DNA from: Sphingomonas sp. C3-2
GTDB lineage: Bacteria > Pseudomonadota > Alphaproteobacteria > Sphingomonadales > Sphingomonadaceae
Direction of reading: 5' to 3'
Assembly: GCF_033025475.1 (NCBI RefSeq)
Contig: NZ_CP130322.1
Coordinates: forward strand, 2,733,001-2,797,000
DNA: 64,000 nt
Of this stretch, positions 7,889 through 16,880 are shown piece by piece (positions within the stretch are counted from its first letter, which is position 1; each line of letters opens with the position of its first letter). Made by a program: the position numbers and the translations under genes. Under the pieces are notes generated by a model. It did no database searches. It worked only from the letters and a program-made list of their open reading frames with translations, and was not told where the DNA came from.

Positions 7889-10153
7889 ATGAGTAAATCC
7901 GTACGTGTCGCAAGGCACGCCGCCTATTTCGGCGCCTCCATCCTCGCACTCGCAGCCGTTTCGGCGCAGGCGCAGGAAGCCGATACCTCGGCACCCGAAG
8001 GCATCAGCGACATCGTCGTGACCGCGCAGAAGCGCGCGCAGAACCTGCAGGAAGTGCCGATCGCCATTTCGGCCGTCAGCAGCGAATTCCTCGAGCAGCG
8101 CAACGTCACCTCGATCGAACAGCTCGGCGCGATCGCACCGAACGTGAAGATCGAACGTGGTTCGTCGAACTCGACCGTTTCGTCGCTGTCGATCCGCGGT
8201 TCGACCACGCTGAACCCGGCGCTGACCTGGGAACCGGCCGTTGGCCTGTACATGGACGGCGTTTACCTCGGCAAGGCGCAGGGCGGCTTCTTTGACGTTG
8301 CCGACATCGAGCGCGTCGAAGTGCTTCGTGGTCCGCAGGGCACGCTTTATGGCCGCAACACGCTGGCCGGCGCGGTCAACATCATCCCCAAGAAGCCGTC
8401 CGGCGAATGGGGCGGTTCGGCCCAGGCGACCTATGGTAACTATGACTATTGGCAGCTGCGCTCGTCGATCGACCTGCCCGCCTTCGGTCCCTTCTCGGTC
8501 AAGCTTTCGGGCCAGATCGCCAAGCGTGACGGTTTCGTGAAGCTGACCCCGGTTGGCGATTCGAACGACACCGAAGCCGGCAACCTCGACAGCAAGAGCG
8601 GCATGGTTCAGGTGCGCTTCGAGCCCACCAGCAACCTGACGTTCGATTATGCTTTCGACTACAGCAAGATCGATCAGAACCCGTATTACACGCAGCCCTA
8701 CAGCTATTACCCGAACAACATCTTCGATCCGAATTCGCCGGCCTATTCGGGAATTCCCTATGATCAGATGGTGAACACTTCGTCGCAGAAGCGTGGTAGC
8801 TACAACACCGACGTTTACGAACGTGCGAAGGTGATGGGCCACAGCCTGACCGGTCTGCTCGACCTTGGCGCCATCGGCGAACTGAAGTCGATCACCGCAC
8901 ACCGTGAAGTCGATTTCGACGACCAGCTGGACCTTGACGGTTCGCCGCTGCCGCTCGCGCAGAGCGCTCGCGATTCGAACTACAAGTTCTTCAGCCAGGA
9001 ACTGCAGCTTGCCGGCACGAGCGGCGGCCTGAACTATGTGTTCGGCCTGTTCTATTCGAAGGACAAGGGCCGCGTTCTGAACCCGCAGAAGTTCTTCTTC
9101 TTCGATCCCGCGACGCCGATCGTCGACTCGCGCTATGGCTTCGACACGAAGACCTTCGCAGCCTATGGTCAGGTCGACTATGAAGTCACCGATCGCCTGA
9201 CGCTGACCGGTGGTCTGCGCTATACCCATGAAACCAAGGGTATCACGCGCTATGTCGCCGAAGGCGGCGTGGTCACCATCGATGTGGGCAAGAACGACCC
9301 GCGCGTTCCGGACGCCAAGTTCAGCAACGTGACGCCGACCTTCGTCATCGGTTACAAGGCAACCGACAACGTCAACGTGTACGGTAAGTATGCGAAGGGC
9401 TTCAAGTCGGGCGGCCATAACGGTGAAACGCTGGTCCTCTCGGAACTGCAGAACCCGTACAAGGCGGAAACCGTCGACTCGTTCGAAATCGGCCTGAAGT
9501 CGCGTCTGCTCGACAACCGCCTCCAGCTGAACCTCGCCGGTTTCTGGGACGAGAAGAAGGACATGCAGATTTCGGTGTTCACCGGAACGAGCGCGACCGA
9601 ATCCTTCGTTCTGAACGCAGGCAAGGCCCGCATCCGCGGTATCGAGCTTGAAGCCGTTGCACAGCCGAGCGACGATCTGACCATCACCGGTTCGTTCGCG
9701 CTGCTCGACACCAAGTACAAGGAGTTCATCGAAGGCGGTCGTGACGAAGCCAAGAACCGCGCCTTCATCCACGCACCCAAGTATCAGATCAACCTGAGCA
9801 CCGACTGGACCGCATGGCGCGGTGGCAGCTGGGGCAAGCTGAACATGATCGCGGACGTGAAGTTCCAGGACAGCTACTACAACTTCCCGTACGCACTGGT
9901 CGGCACCTCGCCGGGTGGCCAGAACGCCAACAACACCATCTCGCCCGACCGCACCGTGGTCGACGGGCGCCTGGTGCTGAGCGATCTGCCGATCGCCGGT
10001 GGCGACTGGAGCGTTTCGCTCTGGGGCAAGAACCTGTTCAACATCCAGAAGCCGCTCACCTATATCGACTTCGGTGGAAACTTCGGTGGTCTGACCACCA
10101 CCAACTTCATCGATCCGCGCACCTATGGCGTCACGCTTGGCGTGAAGTTCTAA
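7889..10153 (+). CDS. TonB-dependent outer-membrane receptor
   Basis: This active-transport receptor uses TonB energy to import scarce or bulky substrates across the outer membrane. A signal peptide (VARHAAYFGASILALAAVSAQAQ) is followed by a plug domain beginning ISDIVVTAQKRAQNLQEVPIAISAV, then a 22-strand-type barrel ending in RTYGVTLGVKF with terminal Phe. At about 754 residues the length is normal. ATG at 7889 or TTG at 7880 could start it; AAGGGGAAG sits nearer to the TTG. Codon choice differs from neighbours: CGT for Arg, GGT for Gly, AAG and GAA are favoured, suggesting strong expression. A strong terminator follows at 10180. The substrate is unknown. Confidence 0.93.
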   Translation: MSKSVRVARHAAYFGASILALAAVSAQAQEADTSAPEGISDIVVTAQKRAQNLQEVPIAISAVSSEFLEQRNVTSIEQLGAIAPNVKIERGSSNSTVSSLSIRGSTTLNPALTWEPAVGLYMDGVYLGKAQGGFFDVADIERVEVLRGPQGTLYGRNTLAGAVNIIPKKPSGEWGGSAQATYGNYDYWQLRSSIDLPAFGPFSVKLSGQIAKRDGFVKLTPVGDSNDTEAGNLDSKSGMVQVRFEPTSNLTFDYAFDYSKIDQNPYYTQPYSYYPNNIFDPNSPAYSGIPYDQMVNTSSQKRGSYNTDVYERAKVMGHSLTGLLDLGAIGELKSITAHREVDFDDQLDLDGSPLPLAQSARDSNYKFFSQELQLAGTSGGLNYVFGLFYSKDKGRVLNPQKFFFFDPATPIVDSRYGFDTKTFAAYGQVDYEVTDRLTLTGGLRYTHETKGITRYVAEGGVVTIDVGKNDPRVPDAKFSNVTPTFVIGYKATDNVNVYGKYAKGFKSGGHNGETLVLSELQNPYKAETVDSFEIGLKSRLLDNRLQLNLAGFWDEKKDMQISVFTGTSATESFVLNAGKARIRGIELEAVAQPSDDLTITGSFALLDTKYKEFIEGGRDEAKNRAFIHAPKYQINLSTDWTAWRGGSWGKLNMIADVKFQDSYYNFPYALVGTSPGGQNANNTISPDRTVVDGRLVLSDLPIAGGDWSVSLWGKNLFNIQKPLTYIDFGGNFGGLTTTNFIDPRTYGVTLGVKF

Positions 10154-10179
10154 GGTCGGCGACAGTCGAAGACAAAACG

Positions 10180-10209
10180 GGGGCGGCCAGCAATGGCCGC
10201 CCCTTTTTT
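10180..10209 (+). terminator. Rho-independent terminator of the TonB receptor gene
   Basis: GGGGCGGCCA pairs perfectly with TGGCCGCCCC around a GCAA tetraloop, followed by six T. It lies 27 bp after the receptor stop. Confidence 0.93.
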
Positions 10210-10253
10210 GTGGGCGCAGATGTTGTGGCGGCAATGATAGGTCAGCTGGCCAC

Positions 10254-10286
10254 AAAAAACGGGAGGAACCCTGCGGTTCCCCCCGT
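10254..10286 (-). terminator. Rho-independent terminator of the outer-membrane barrel gene
   Basis: Read on the minus strand, a 12-bp stem with one mismatch and a four-base loop is followed by six T. It lies 37 bp past the stop of the gene at 10323-10964. Confidence 0.85.
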
Positions 10287-10322
10287 TCTTCGTTCTGGTG
10301 GCCGGGTGCCCCGGCGCATGGG

Positions 10323-10964
10323 TCAGAAGCGGTAGCCGATGGCGCCCAGAAACTGATGGCGGCTGAGGCCGAGGCTGACGCTGTCGGCGCCGTCGCTCAG
10401 TTTCCAGTTCTTATAGTCGGTGTAGCGATATTCGGCCTTGGCATAGACATTGCTGCTGACCTTGGCTTCGACACCGGCGCCGACGCGGATGCCATCGCGG
10501 TCGAAGCTGTACGAGTAGTCGTCGAGGATTTCTTCGAAATCGACATAGCTTATGTTGGTGCGGCCATTGGCATAGCCGAGCTTGGCGTAGAGCAGGACGT
10601 TCTTGGCAACGACCGTGCCGAAGCGTGCGGCGATTTCGATATCGCGCTTCGACTTGATGCACTGACGATCCTCGCCGTACAGCTCGGCGCATTCCTTGAC
10701 GTTGGAAAGGTCGAAATTGGCTTCGAGGCCAATGATCTGGTTTTCCGTGACGGCGTAGTCATAGCCGATGCCAATGCCGTAGAGCAGGCCGGAATCATTG
10801 TCCTTCAGCGTATCCCGATCACCGCCTTCGACGATGGTGAGCTTGGTGCGCTGGGCATCATAACCCAGATGCGCCTCGATGCGCGGACCGGCAAAATCAT
10901 TGGCAAGCGCCGGCGATGCGAACGCGACCGTGGCGACAATTGCCGCACCCAATACAGATTTCAT
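10323..10964 (-). CDS. Outer-membrane beta-barrel protein (Opa/OmpA-like porin family)
   Basis: The 213-residue precursor starts with a signal peptide (MKSVLGAAIVATVAFASPALA) and continues as an eight-stranded small barrel. It has alternating polar/hydrophobic strands such as YGIGIGYDYAV, KLGYANGRTNISYV and VYAKAEYRYTDY, and ends in the assembly signal GAIGYRF with terminal Phe. Two ATGs are adjacent; the inner one (10964) has AGGGGA at the better distance. A shorter paralogue lies at 24505-24984 with the same signal-peptide and FTGPR/FAGPR start of the mature part. Two Cys (ECAELYGEDRQC) in a loop could form a disulfide. It is divergent from the DUF885 gene. The role is likely structural or porin-like. 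Confidence 0.86.
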   Translation of the reverse strand: MKSVLGAAIVATVAFASPALANDFAGPRIEAHLGYDAQRTKLTIVEGGDRDTLKDNDSGLLYGIGIGYDYAVTENQIIGLEANFDLSNVKECAELYGEDRQCIKSKRDIEIAARFGTVVAKNVLLYAKLGYANGRTNISYVDFEEILDDYSYSFDRDGIRVGAGVEAKVSSNVYAKAEYRYTDYKNWKLSDGADSVSLGLSRHQFLGAIGYRF

Positions 10965-11254
10965 CATTATTCCCCTGTTGAAATATTTATTCTTTTTTCT
11001 GGGCGACCGTGGAGCGCCCGATAGGCAGGGCGGGGGATGGGTGCAATATTGATGCGTGCTTCGCTGTGACTTGGCGGCCGGTTGTTGCGTATCTGCAACA
11101 TTAAGATTTTCGGGCAAGCTGTCGTTCGTCGAAAAATTCGGGCGGTTGCTCGAAAAATGTCTTTCGCACGCGCGGCTTTGGCAGGGAGGGTCCGCGCAGT
11201 TCGGCCGGCAGCCTGCTGACAATGGGACCAAAAACCAAATCTGGGGGAACAAGG

Positions 11255-13081
11255 ATGGATCGCAGAAGCTTTCTGGCAACCACGGGTGCGGCGACCGCCG
11301 CGATGCTGGCAGGGGGCGCGATGCCCGCCTTTGCCGCCGCGACCGGCGAGGACACGCGGCTGGCGACGCTGCTCGACGAGATATTCTATGCGATGATGGA
11401 CGCATCGCCCGAATATGCGACGATGCTGGGCATCGACACCGGCGCGCGCGCGGGGCTGCGTTCGAAGCTGAGCGATTATTCGGCGAACAGCCGCACGACC
11501 GGGCTGGCGCGCGACAGGGCGTTTCAGAAGCGGCTGGCCGCGATCGACGCAAAGCAGCTGTCGCCCGCGCACGCGCTATACCGCGACTGTGTCGACTATC
11601 TTGTCACCTCGCAGGTGGAAGGCGCCGCGCAGTTCGATTTCGGCGACAACAGCTATTCCTACACGCCCTATGTGATCAGCCAGCAGAACGGCGCCTTTTC
11701 GGACATTCCCGATTTTCTCGATTCACACCACCCGGTGAAGGACAAGGCCGATGCCGAGGCCTATCTGGTACGGCTGGCGGGCTTTGCCACCGCGCTTGAC
11801 CAGAATAGCGAGCGCCAGCGCGCCGATGCCGCGCGCGGCGTGTTTGCGCCGGGCTTTGCACTCGACACCACGCTGGCGCAATTGAACGCGCTGCGCGGCA
11901 AGCCGGCGGCGCAGAGCGTGCTCGTGACCTCGGTTGCACGCCGCGCCAAGGAAGCAGGCCTGACCGGCGATTACGGCGCGCGCGCGACCGAGATCGTCAA
12001 CAAGGCCGTCTATCCCGCGCTCGACCGCCAGATCGCGATGTTGAAGGATCTACGCGCCAAGGCCACCGATGAAGCGGGGGTGTGGCGGCTGCCGAACGGT
12101 GCGGACTATTATGCCGCCGCGGTGCGGACATCGACAACCACCAACATGACCCCCGAAGAGGTCCACAAAATGGGCCTGGAGCAGGTGGCGGACATTAGCG
12201 CCAGGCTCGATGCGGTGCTGCGCGCCGAAGGGCTGACCACGGGCACGGTGGGCGAACGGCTGAACGCGCTGAACAAGGATCCCGCGCAGCTGTTCGACAA
12301 TGACGATGCCGGGCGCAAGGCGCTGCTCGACAGCCTCAACGGCCAGATGGCGCATCTCGACACGCTGCTGCCCAAGGTGTTCGAGACGCTGCCGCGCGCC
12401 AAGGTGCAGGTGGTGCGCGTGCCCGAGCTGATTCAGGACGGCGCGCCCAATGGCTATTATAATAGCCCGCCGCTCGACAATTCGCGCCCCGGCCTGTTCT
12501 ACATCAACCTGAAGGACACGCATGACTGGCCGAAATATGGCCTGCCCTCGCTGACCTATCACGAGGCATCGCCGGGCCACCATTTCCAGATCAGCCTGTC
12601 GCAGGAGAGCAAGGATACGCCCCGCCTGCTGAAGCTCAGCCCGTTCGGCGCCTATGTCGAGGGCTGGGGGCTCTATGCAGAACAGCTGGCGGACGAAATG
12701 GGCGCCTATGACGAATATCGCATCGGGCGCGCGGGTTTCCTCCAGTCGTTGCTGTTCCGCGCGGCGCGCCTCGTCGTCGACACGGGCATCCATCACAAAC
12801 GCTGGAGCCGCGAACAGGCGACCACCTATATGATCGAGACGACGGGGTTCCCGCGCCCGCGCACCCAGCGCGAGATCGATCGTTACTGCGTCGCGCCGGG
12901 GCAGGCGTGCAGCTACAAGGTGGGGCACACGATGTGGGACCGCGTGCGCAGCGATGCCAAGGCGAAGCTGGGCGACCGGTTCGATCTGCGCGCCTTCCAC
13001 CAGATTTTGCTGAAGGGCGCGATGCCGCTCACCATCCTCGAACGCGAGGTGCAGAGCTGGGTGGCGACGCAGACGGCGTGA
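11255..13081 (+). CDS. DUF885-family secreted protein (predicted metallohydrolase)
   Basis: The 608-residue protein carries a twin-arginine signal (MDRRSFLATTGAATAAM, cleavage near AFAA), so it is probably exported folded. The DUF885 hallmark HEASPGHHFQ is present, giving a zinc-type His/Glu constellation, with EGWGLYAEQLADEMG downstream as in the family. Members are regarded as peptidase-like but most lack assigned substrates. The ATG at 11255 is preceded by GGGGG at suitable spacing and places the RR motif at the very N-terminus; an earlier ATG at 11222 would bury it. The 290 bp to the divergent barrel gene hold GTTGC-N6-GCAAC at 11083-11098, a possible operator. A terminator follows at 13105. 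Confidence 0.87.
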   Translation: MDRRSFLATTGAATAAMLAGGAMPAFAAATGEDTRLATLLDEIFYAMMDASPEYATMLGIDTGARAGLRSKLSDYSANSRTTGLARDRAFQKRLAAIDAKQLSPAHALYRDCVDYLVTSQVEGAAQFDFGDNSYSYTPYVISQQNGAFSDIPDFLDSHHPVKDKADAEAYLVRLAGFATALDQNSERQRADAARGVFAPGFALDTTLAQLNALRGKPAAQSVLVTSVARRAKEAGLTGDYGARATEIVNKAVYPALDRQIAMLKDLRAKATDEAGVWRLPNGADYYAAAVRTSTTTNMTPEEVHKMGLEQVADISARLDAVLRAEGLTTGTVGERLNALNKDPAQLFDNDDAGRKALLDSLNGQMAHLDTLLPKVFETLPRAKVQVVRVPELIQDGAPNGYYNSPPLDNSRPGLFYINLKDTHDWPKYGLPSLTYHEASPGHHFQISLSQESKDTPRLLKLSPFGAYVEGWGLYAEQLADEMGAYDEYRIGRAGFLQSLLFRAARLVVDTGIHHKRWSREQATTYMIETTGFPRPRTQREIDRYCVAPGQACSYKVGHTMWDRVRSDAKAKLGDRFDLRAFHQILLKGAMPLTILEREVQSWVATQTA

Positions 13082-13104
13082 TGCGCTGCGCCCTGCGCGC
13101 GGTG

Positions 13105-13144
13105 AAAAAGGGGGTGGTGCGGATGGTTCGCACCGCCCCTTTTT
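13105..13144. terminator. Terminator hairpin after the DUF885 gene
   Basis: GGGGTGGTGCG pairs with CGCACCGCCCC (one G-T wobble) around a seven-base loop, flanked by five A before and five T after, so it can work in either direction. Confidence 0.88.
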
Positions 13145-13236
13145 CATGGGCGCTGTAGCACGAGTGCGGGATCGCGATTGAGCGCGCGCGCGGGGCCGTG
13201 TAACCAGCGGCAAACGACTAATCAGGTGATCAAGAC

Positions 13237-14409
13237 ATGGCATATACCGCCAAGCTTCTGCTGCTCGGTTCGGGCGAACTGGGCAAGGAATTCGTGATTT
13301 CGGCAAAGCGGCTGGGATGCCAGGTCATCGCCTGCGACAGCTATGCCGATGCGCCGGCGATGCAGGTGGCCGATGGCTGCGAGATCTTCTCGATGCTGGA
13401 CGCCGATCGGCTGCGCGCGGCGATCGAGACGCACAAGCCCGATTATATCGTGCCCGAGGTCGAGGCGATCCGTACCGAGGTGTTGCAGGAGGTGGAAGCA
13501 CAGGGGTTCACCGTCGTTCCTTCGGCGCGAGCCGCCTATATGACGATGAACCGCGACCGTATCCGCGAAGTCGCGGCGACCGAGCTTGGGCTGCGCACCT
13601 CGCGCTATCGCTATGCCGAAAGCCTTGAGGAAGTGCGCGCGGGGGCGGCGCATACGGGCTTTCCCTGCGTGATCAAGCCGGTCATGTCGTCTTCTGGCAA
13701 GGGACAGATGACCGTGGCCGACGAGGCCGGACTTGAGACAGCATGGAACTATGCGGTTGCCAATATGCGCGGCGACCGGCGCAAGGTGATCGTCGAGGAA
13801 TTTGTGTCCTTCGATTACGAGATCACGCTGCTCACCGTGCGGACGCGCCAGGGCGTGCTGTTCTGCCCGCCGATCGGCCACCGGCAGGAACGCGGCGATT
13901 ATCAGGAAAGCTGGCAGCCGACGCAGATGAGCGATGCGTTTCTGGCGGATGCGCAGGCGATGGCCGAGAAGGTTGTGGATAACCTTGGCGGCTACGGCAT
14001 TTTCGGGATCGAGTTTTTCGTGACCAAGGACGAGGTGATCTTTTCCGAATTGTCGCCGCGCCCGCACGATACCGGGATGGTGACGCTGATGTCGCAGAAC
14101 CTGACCGAGTTCGACCTGCATATCCGCGCGATCTTGGGCCTGCCGATCACCGATATCCGGCTGACCGGCCCGACCGCATCCGCCGTGGTGCTGGCCGACC
14201 GCGAGGCCGAGGCCTTCACGATCGAGGGCGTGGCCGAGGCGATGGCGCTGGGCACGTCGGGCCGGGACGTCGATGTGCGCGTGTTCGGCAAGCCGGTAAC
14301 GCGCCCCAATCGCCGAATGGCGGTGGCGCTGGCCGCTGGCGAGACGACCGACGAGGCGCGCCGCATCGCGGCAGAAGCGGCGGCGCGGGTGACGATCCGC
14401 TACGCATGA
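13237..14409 (+). CDS. purT: Formate-dependent phosphoribosylglycinamide formyltransferase
   Basis: PurT makes formylglycinamide ribonucleotide from GAR, formate and ATP, an alternative to the folate-dependent PurN step of purine synthesis. The 390 residues show the PurT N-terminus LLLLGSGELGKEFVISAKRLG, the ATP-grasp core with CVIKPVMSSSGKGQ (ATP-binding Lys and Gly-rich loop) and EEFVSFDYEITLLTVR, and the metal/product region FFVTKDEVIFSELSPRPHDTGMVT. Family length is normal. It stands alone in the plus direction, 155 bp after the DUF885 gene and about 105 bp before the TIR cassette. Confidence 0.96.
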   Translation: MAYTAKLLLLGSGELGKEFVISAKRLGCQVIACDSYADAPAMQVADGCEIFSMLDADRLRAAIETHKPDYIVPEVEAIRTEVLQEVEAQGFTVVPSARAAYMTMNRDRIREVAATELGLRTSRYRYAESLEEVRAGAAHTGFPCVIKPVMSSSGKGQMTVADEAGLETAWNYAVANMRGDRRKVIVEEFVSFDYEITLLTVRTRQGVLFCPPIGHRQERGDYQESWQPTQMSDAFLADAQAMAEKVVDNLGGYGIFGIEFFVTKDEVIFSELSPRPHDTGMVTLMSQNLTEFDLHIRAILGLPITDIRLTGPTASAVVLADREAEAFTIEGVAEAMALGTSGRDVDVRVFGKPVTRPNRRMAVALAAGETTDEARRIAAEAAARVTIRYA

Positions 14410-14469
14410 GGCGCCGTTCCCGCCGCGCGCGGGTGGTGGGATAGACCGACGCGATTTGGACGATGGCTG

Positions 14470-14505
14470 AACCCCTTTTCCCCTGTTAACAGGGGTAAAA
14501 GGGTT
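14470..14505. promoter_or_regulatory. 36-bp palindrome upstream of the TIR cassette
   Basis: The centre CCCCTGTTAACAGGGG is a perfect 16-bp palindrome; with flanks, 16 of 18 base pairs match over 36 bp. It ends ten bases before the TTG start and just before the GGAG ribosome site. It could be an operator, or a hairpin in the leader that limits translation. No U-run suggests a terminator. Confidence 0.55.
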
Positions 14506-14514
14506 GCGGAGCGA

Positions 14515-16254
14515 TTGGACCAGATGGCCGTGGGGGCGGACACACAGGCGGATTATGCCGCCTTTATCAGTTATAATCACAAGGATGTGGCCGCCGCCCG
14601 GCGGCTGCAGCGGCGGCTTGAATCCTATCGCCTGCCCAAGGGGCTGGCGGGGCCGGATGGCGCACGCCGGCTGGGAAGCGTGTTTCGCGACCGTGATGAG
14701 CTGCCGGCGGCGGCCGATCTGTCCGAGGCGGTGCGCGAAGGCCTGTCGCGGTCGCGCGCGCTGGTGGTGCTGTGTTCGCCCAATGCGGCGACATCGCCCT
14801 GGGTGGACAAGGAGGTACGCCTTTTCCGCGAGCTTCATCCCGATCGTCCGATATTCGCCGCGATCGTCGATGGCGAACCCGAAGAGGCGTTTCCGCCCGC
14901 GCTGCGAAACGGCCCCGAGCCGCTGGCCGCCGATCTGCGCCCGCAGGGCGACGGCGTTCGGCTGGGGACGCTCAAGCTGGTGGCGGGGCTCGCCTCGGTC
15001 GGGCTCGACCGGCTGATCCAGCGCGACGCGCAGCGCCGCATCCGGCGCGTGACGAGCATCACGGTTGCCGCGCTCATCGTCATGCTAGGCTTCATCGCAT
15101 TGTCGGTTTTTGCGTGGCGGGCACAGCGCGAAGCGGAGCGCCAGCGCGCAGAGGCGGAGGGGATCGTCGAATTCATGCTGACCGATTTGCGGCAACGCTT
15201 GCGCAGTGTGGGAAGGCTGGATGCGCTGACGGTCGTCAACGACCGGGCGATGAACTATTACCGCAGCCAGGGCGATCTGGCGCGCCTGCCCGAGGACAGC
15301 CTGGAGCGGCGCGCGCGCGTGCTCCATGCGATGGGTGAGGATGATATCACGCGCGGCGACCTGAAGGGCGCGGCGCGCAAGTTCACCGAGGCGCACCGGA
15401 CGACCGAGGCGATCCTGGTCGCCAGTCCCGAAGACCCCGAGCGGATCTTCGCGCATTCGCAGAGCGAATTCTGGGTGGGCTATGCGGCGCAACTCAACGA
15501 GCGTGTCGACGACGCGCTGAAACATTATCGCGGCTATCTGCACTGGGCGCACCGGTTGTCCCAGATCGAGCCGGGCAAATCGCGCAGCTTCGTCGAGATG
15601 GGCTATGCGCTGAGCAATATCGCGGCGGTGCAGAGCGAACTGCAGCACAAGAATGACGATGCCATCGTCAATTATCAGAAGTCGCTTTACTGGTTCGAGC
15701 AGGCGCAGAAGATCGACCCAAAATCGGTGATGATCCGGATGGAAGTGGCCGAGCGCCATGCGCGGATTTCCGATGTCCAGCTGTACCGCGGCGACCTTGC
15801 CGCGGCGCGCTGGCACCGGACGCGCCAGCTGGAACTTTTGATACCTTTGCGTAACGAAGACCCCGAGAACGGCGATATCGCCTATGATACGCTTGTGGCG
15901 ACACGGGCCTTGGCCCGGATCGCTTCCGAAGGGGGGGAACTGGCCAGAGCGGACCAGTTGCTGCAGGATGCCAAGGCGCAGTCGACCATGTTGCGCGCGC
16001 GCGATCCGGAGAACCAGAATTGGTTCGAGCAACATCTGCGCATCCTGATGGATGCGGCCGAACTGGCGCGTGCGCGCCACCGCGAGGCTGAAATGGCCAG
16101 GTTGGTGGGGCAGGCGCGGCGTTTTATCCGGGAATCGAGCCCCAAAACGGCTGCAGATCCCGCCTTTCGTGCTGAATCGATCAAGCGGCTCGACGCGATG
16201 GCCTTGGCCGGAGCGGAAAGCCCCGGGAAAGGAAAAGACGATGGCATTTGGTGA
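14515..16254 (+). CDS. TIR-domain membrane protein with TPR-like C-terminus
   Basis: The 579-residue protein begins with a TIR domain (about 10-140): DYAAFISYNHKD, RDRDELPAAADLSEAVREGLSRSR and VVLCSPNAATSPWVDKEVR. The Glu of the DKE triplet sits where TIR NADases have their catalytic Glu. A single transmembrane helix (about 181-203) is followed by a helical region (about 215-560) with tetratricopeptide-like repeats, for example HYRGYLHWAHRL and NYQKSLYWFEQAQKI. Bacterial TIR proteins often cleave NAD or make cyclic ADP-ribose signals in phage defence; that role here is inference. TTG at 14515 has GGAG close by; ATG at 14524 is an alternative. The next gene overlaps it by 14 bp. Confidence 0.85.
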   Translation: MDQMAVGADTQADYAAFISYNHKDVAAARRLQRRLESYRLPKGLAGPDGARRLGSVFRDRDELPAAADLSEAVREGLSRSRALVVLCSPNAATSPWVDKEVRLFRELHPDRPIFAAIVDGEPEEAFPPALRNGPEPLAADLRPQGDGVRLGTLKLVAGLASVGLDRLIQRDAQRRIRRVTSITVAALIVMLGFIALSVFAWRAQREAERQRAEAEGIVEFMLTDLRQRLRSVGRLDALTVVNDRAMNYYRSQGDLARLPEDSLERRARVLHAMGEDDITRGDLKGAARKFTEAHRTTEAILVASPEDPERIFAHSQSEFWVGYAAQLNERVDDALKHYRGYLHWAHRLSQIEPGKSRSFVEMGYALSNIAAVQSELQHKNDDAIVNYQKSLYWFEQAQKIDPKSVMIRMEVAERHARISDVQLYRGDLAAARWHRTRQLELLIPLRNEDPENGDIAYDTLVATRALARIASEGGELARADQLLQDAKAQSTMLRARDPENQNWFEQHLRILMDAAELARARHREAEMARLVGQARRFIRESSPKTAADPAFRAESIKRLDAMALAGAESPGKGKDDGIW

Positions 16255-16840
16255 CAGCATCAAAACGGTGGGGCCTGGCGACAAGATCAGCCATGTCATG
16301 CTGCTGTATATCGGCGTGAAGGACGGGGTGTGGAACGTCAATCGCTGGTTCTCGGAAATCGACGCCGCCGGGCTGGACCAGACGCAGGAGCGGCTGTTGA
16401 CGCTGGCGCAGGGGCCGAACCCCGAAAAGCAGCCCGGATTTGATGGCTTTGGTTTCGAGAACATCCAGTTCGACAAATATATGAGCTATTTCACCATCGT
16501 GCTCGATGCCGTGGGCTATGATTTCCACGATGGCGACAACACCGATCCGATCTGGTTTCTTGAAACCAAGGACAATTCGTCGTTGCCCCCGCCGTGCGAA
16601 CCGGTGACGCCCAATAAGAGCTTTTACGATCTGGAAAAGCTGACCGTGGGTGGTTTCCCGGCGGTGCGGTGCCGCAACTATATGCGCAGCGGGATCGACG
16701 GCAAGCCGCTGAAGGAAGGCCAGTGCGAGGGCTTTATCTTCAACATCTATATCCACGCCAAATATGCCCAGGGTGGCAATGATCTGGGCGTGATCCTGGC
16801 CATCGACCCCGATGGCAGCAACAAGGGGCCGCGCGTCTGA
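16241..16840 (+). CDS. Unknown protein of the TIR cassette
   Basis: The 199-residue soluble protein has no signal peptide or membrane segment. It is rich in aromatic residues (NVNRWFSEID, FDKYMSYFTIVLDAVGYDFHDGD) and ends in an acidic ILAIDPDGSNKGPRV. I do not recognise a family. Translation starts inside the TIR gene (overlap 16241-16254) with AAAGGAAAAG upstream, and the TPR/SLOG-like gene follows after 40 bp, so the three form one operon. It could be an effector, sensor or carrier for the system, but nothing in the sequence decides this. Confidence 0.72.
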   Translation: MAFGDSIKTVGPGDKISHVMLLYIGVKDGVWNVNRWFSEIDAAGLDQTQERLLTLAQGPNPEKQPGFDGFGFENIQFDKYMSYFTIVLDAVGYDFHDGDNTDPIWFLETKDNSSLPPPCEPVTPNKSFYDLEKLTVGGFPAVRCRNYMRSGIDGKPLKEGQCEGFIFNIYIHAKYAQGGNDLGVILAIDPDGSNKGPRV

Positions 16841-16880
16841 CCACTTTTCATACAGTGCCTTCCGTGGGAAAAGGCGCCCG

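Noticed and set aside
7769-10255. 828-codon open frame antisense to the TonB receptor
   Set aside because: It mirrors the highly biased codons of the receptor gene and has no recognisable domain or ribosome site.
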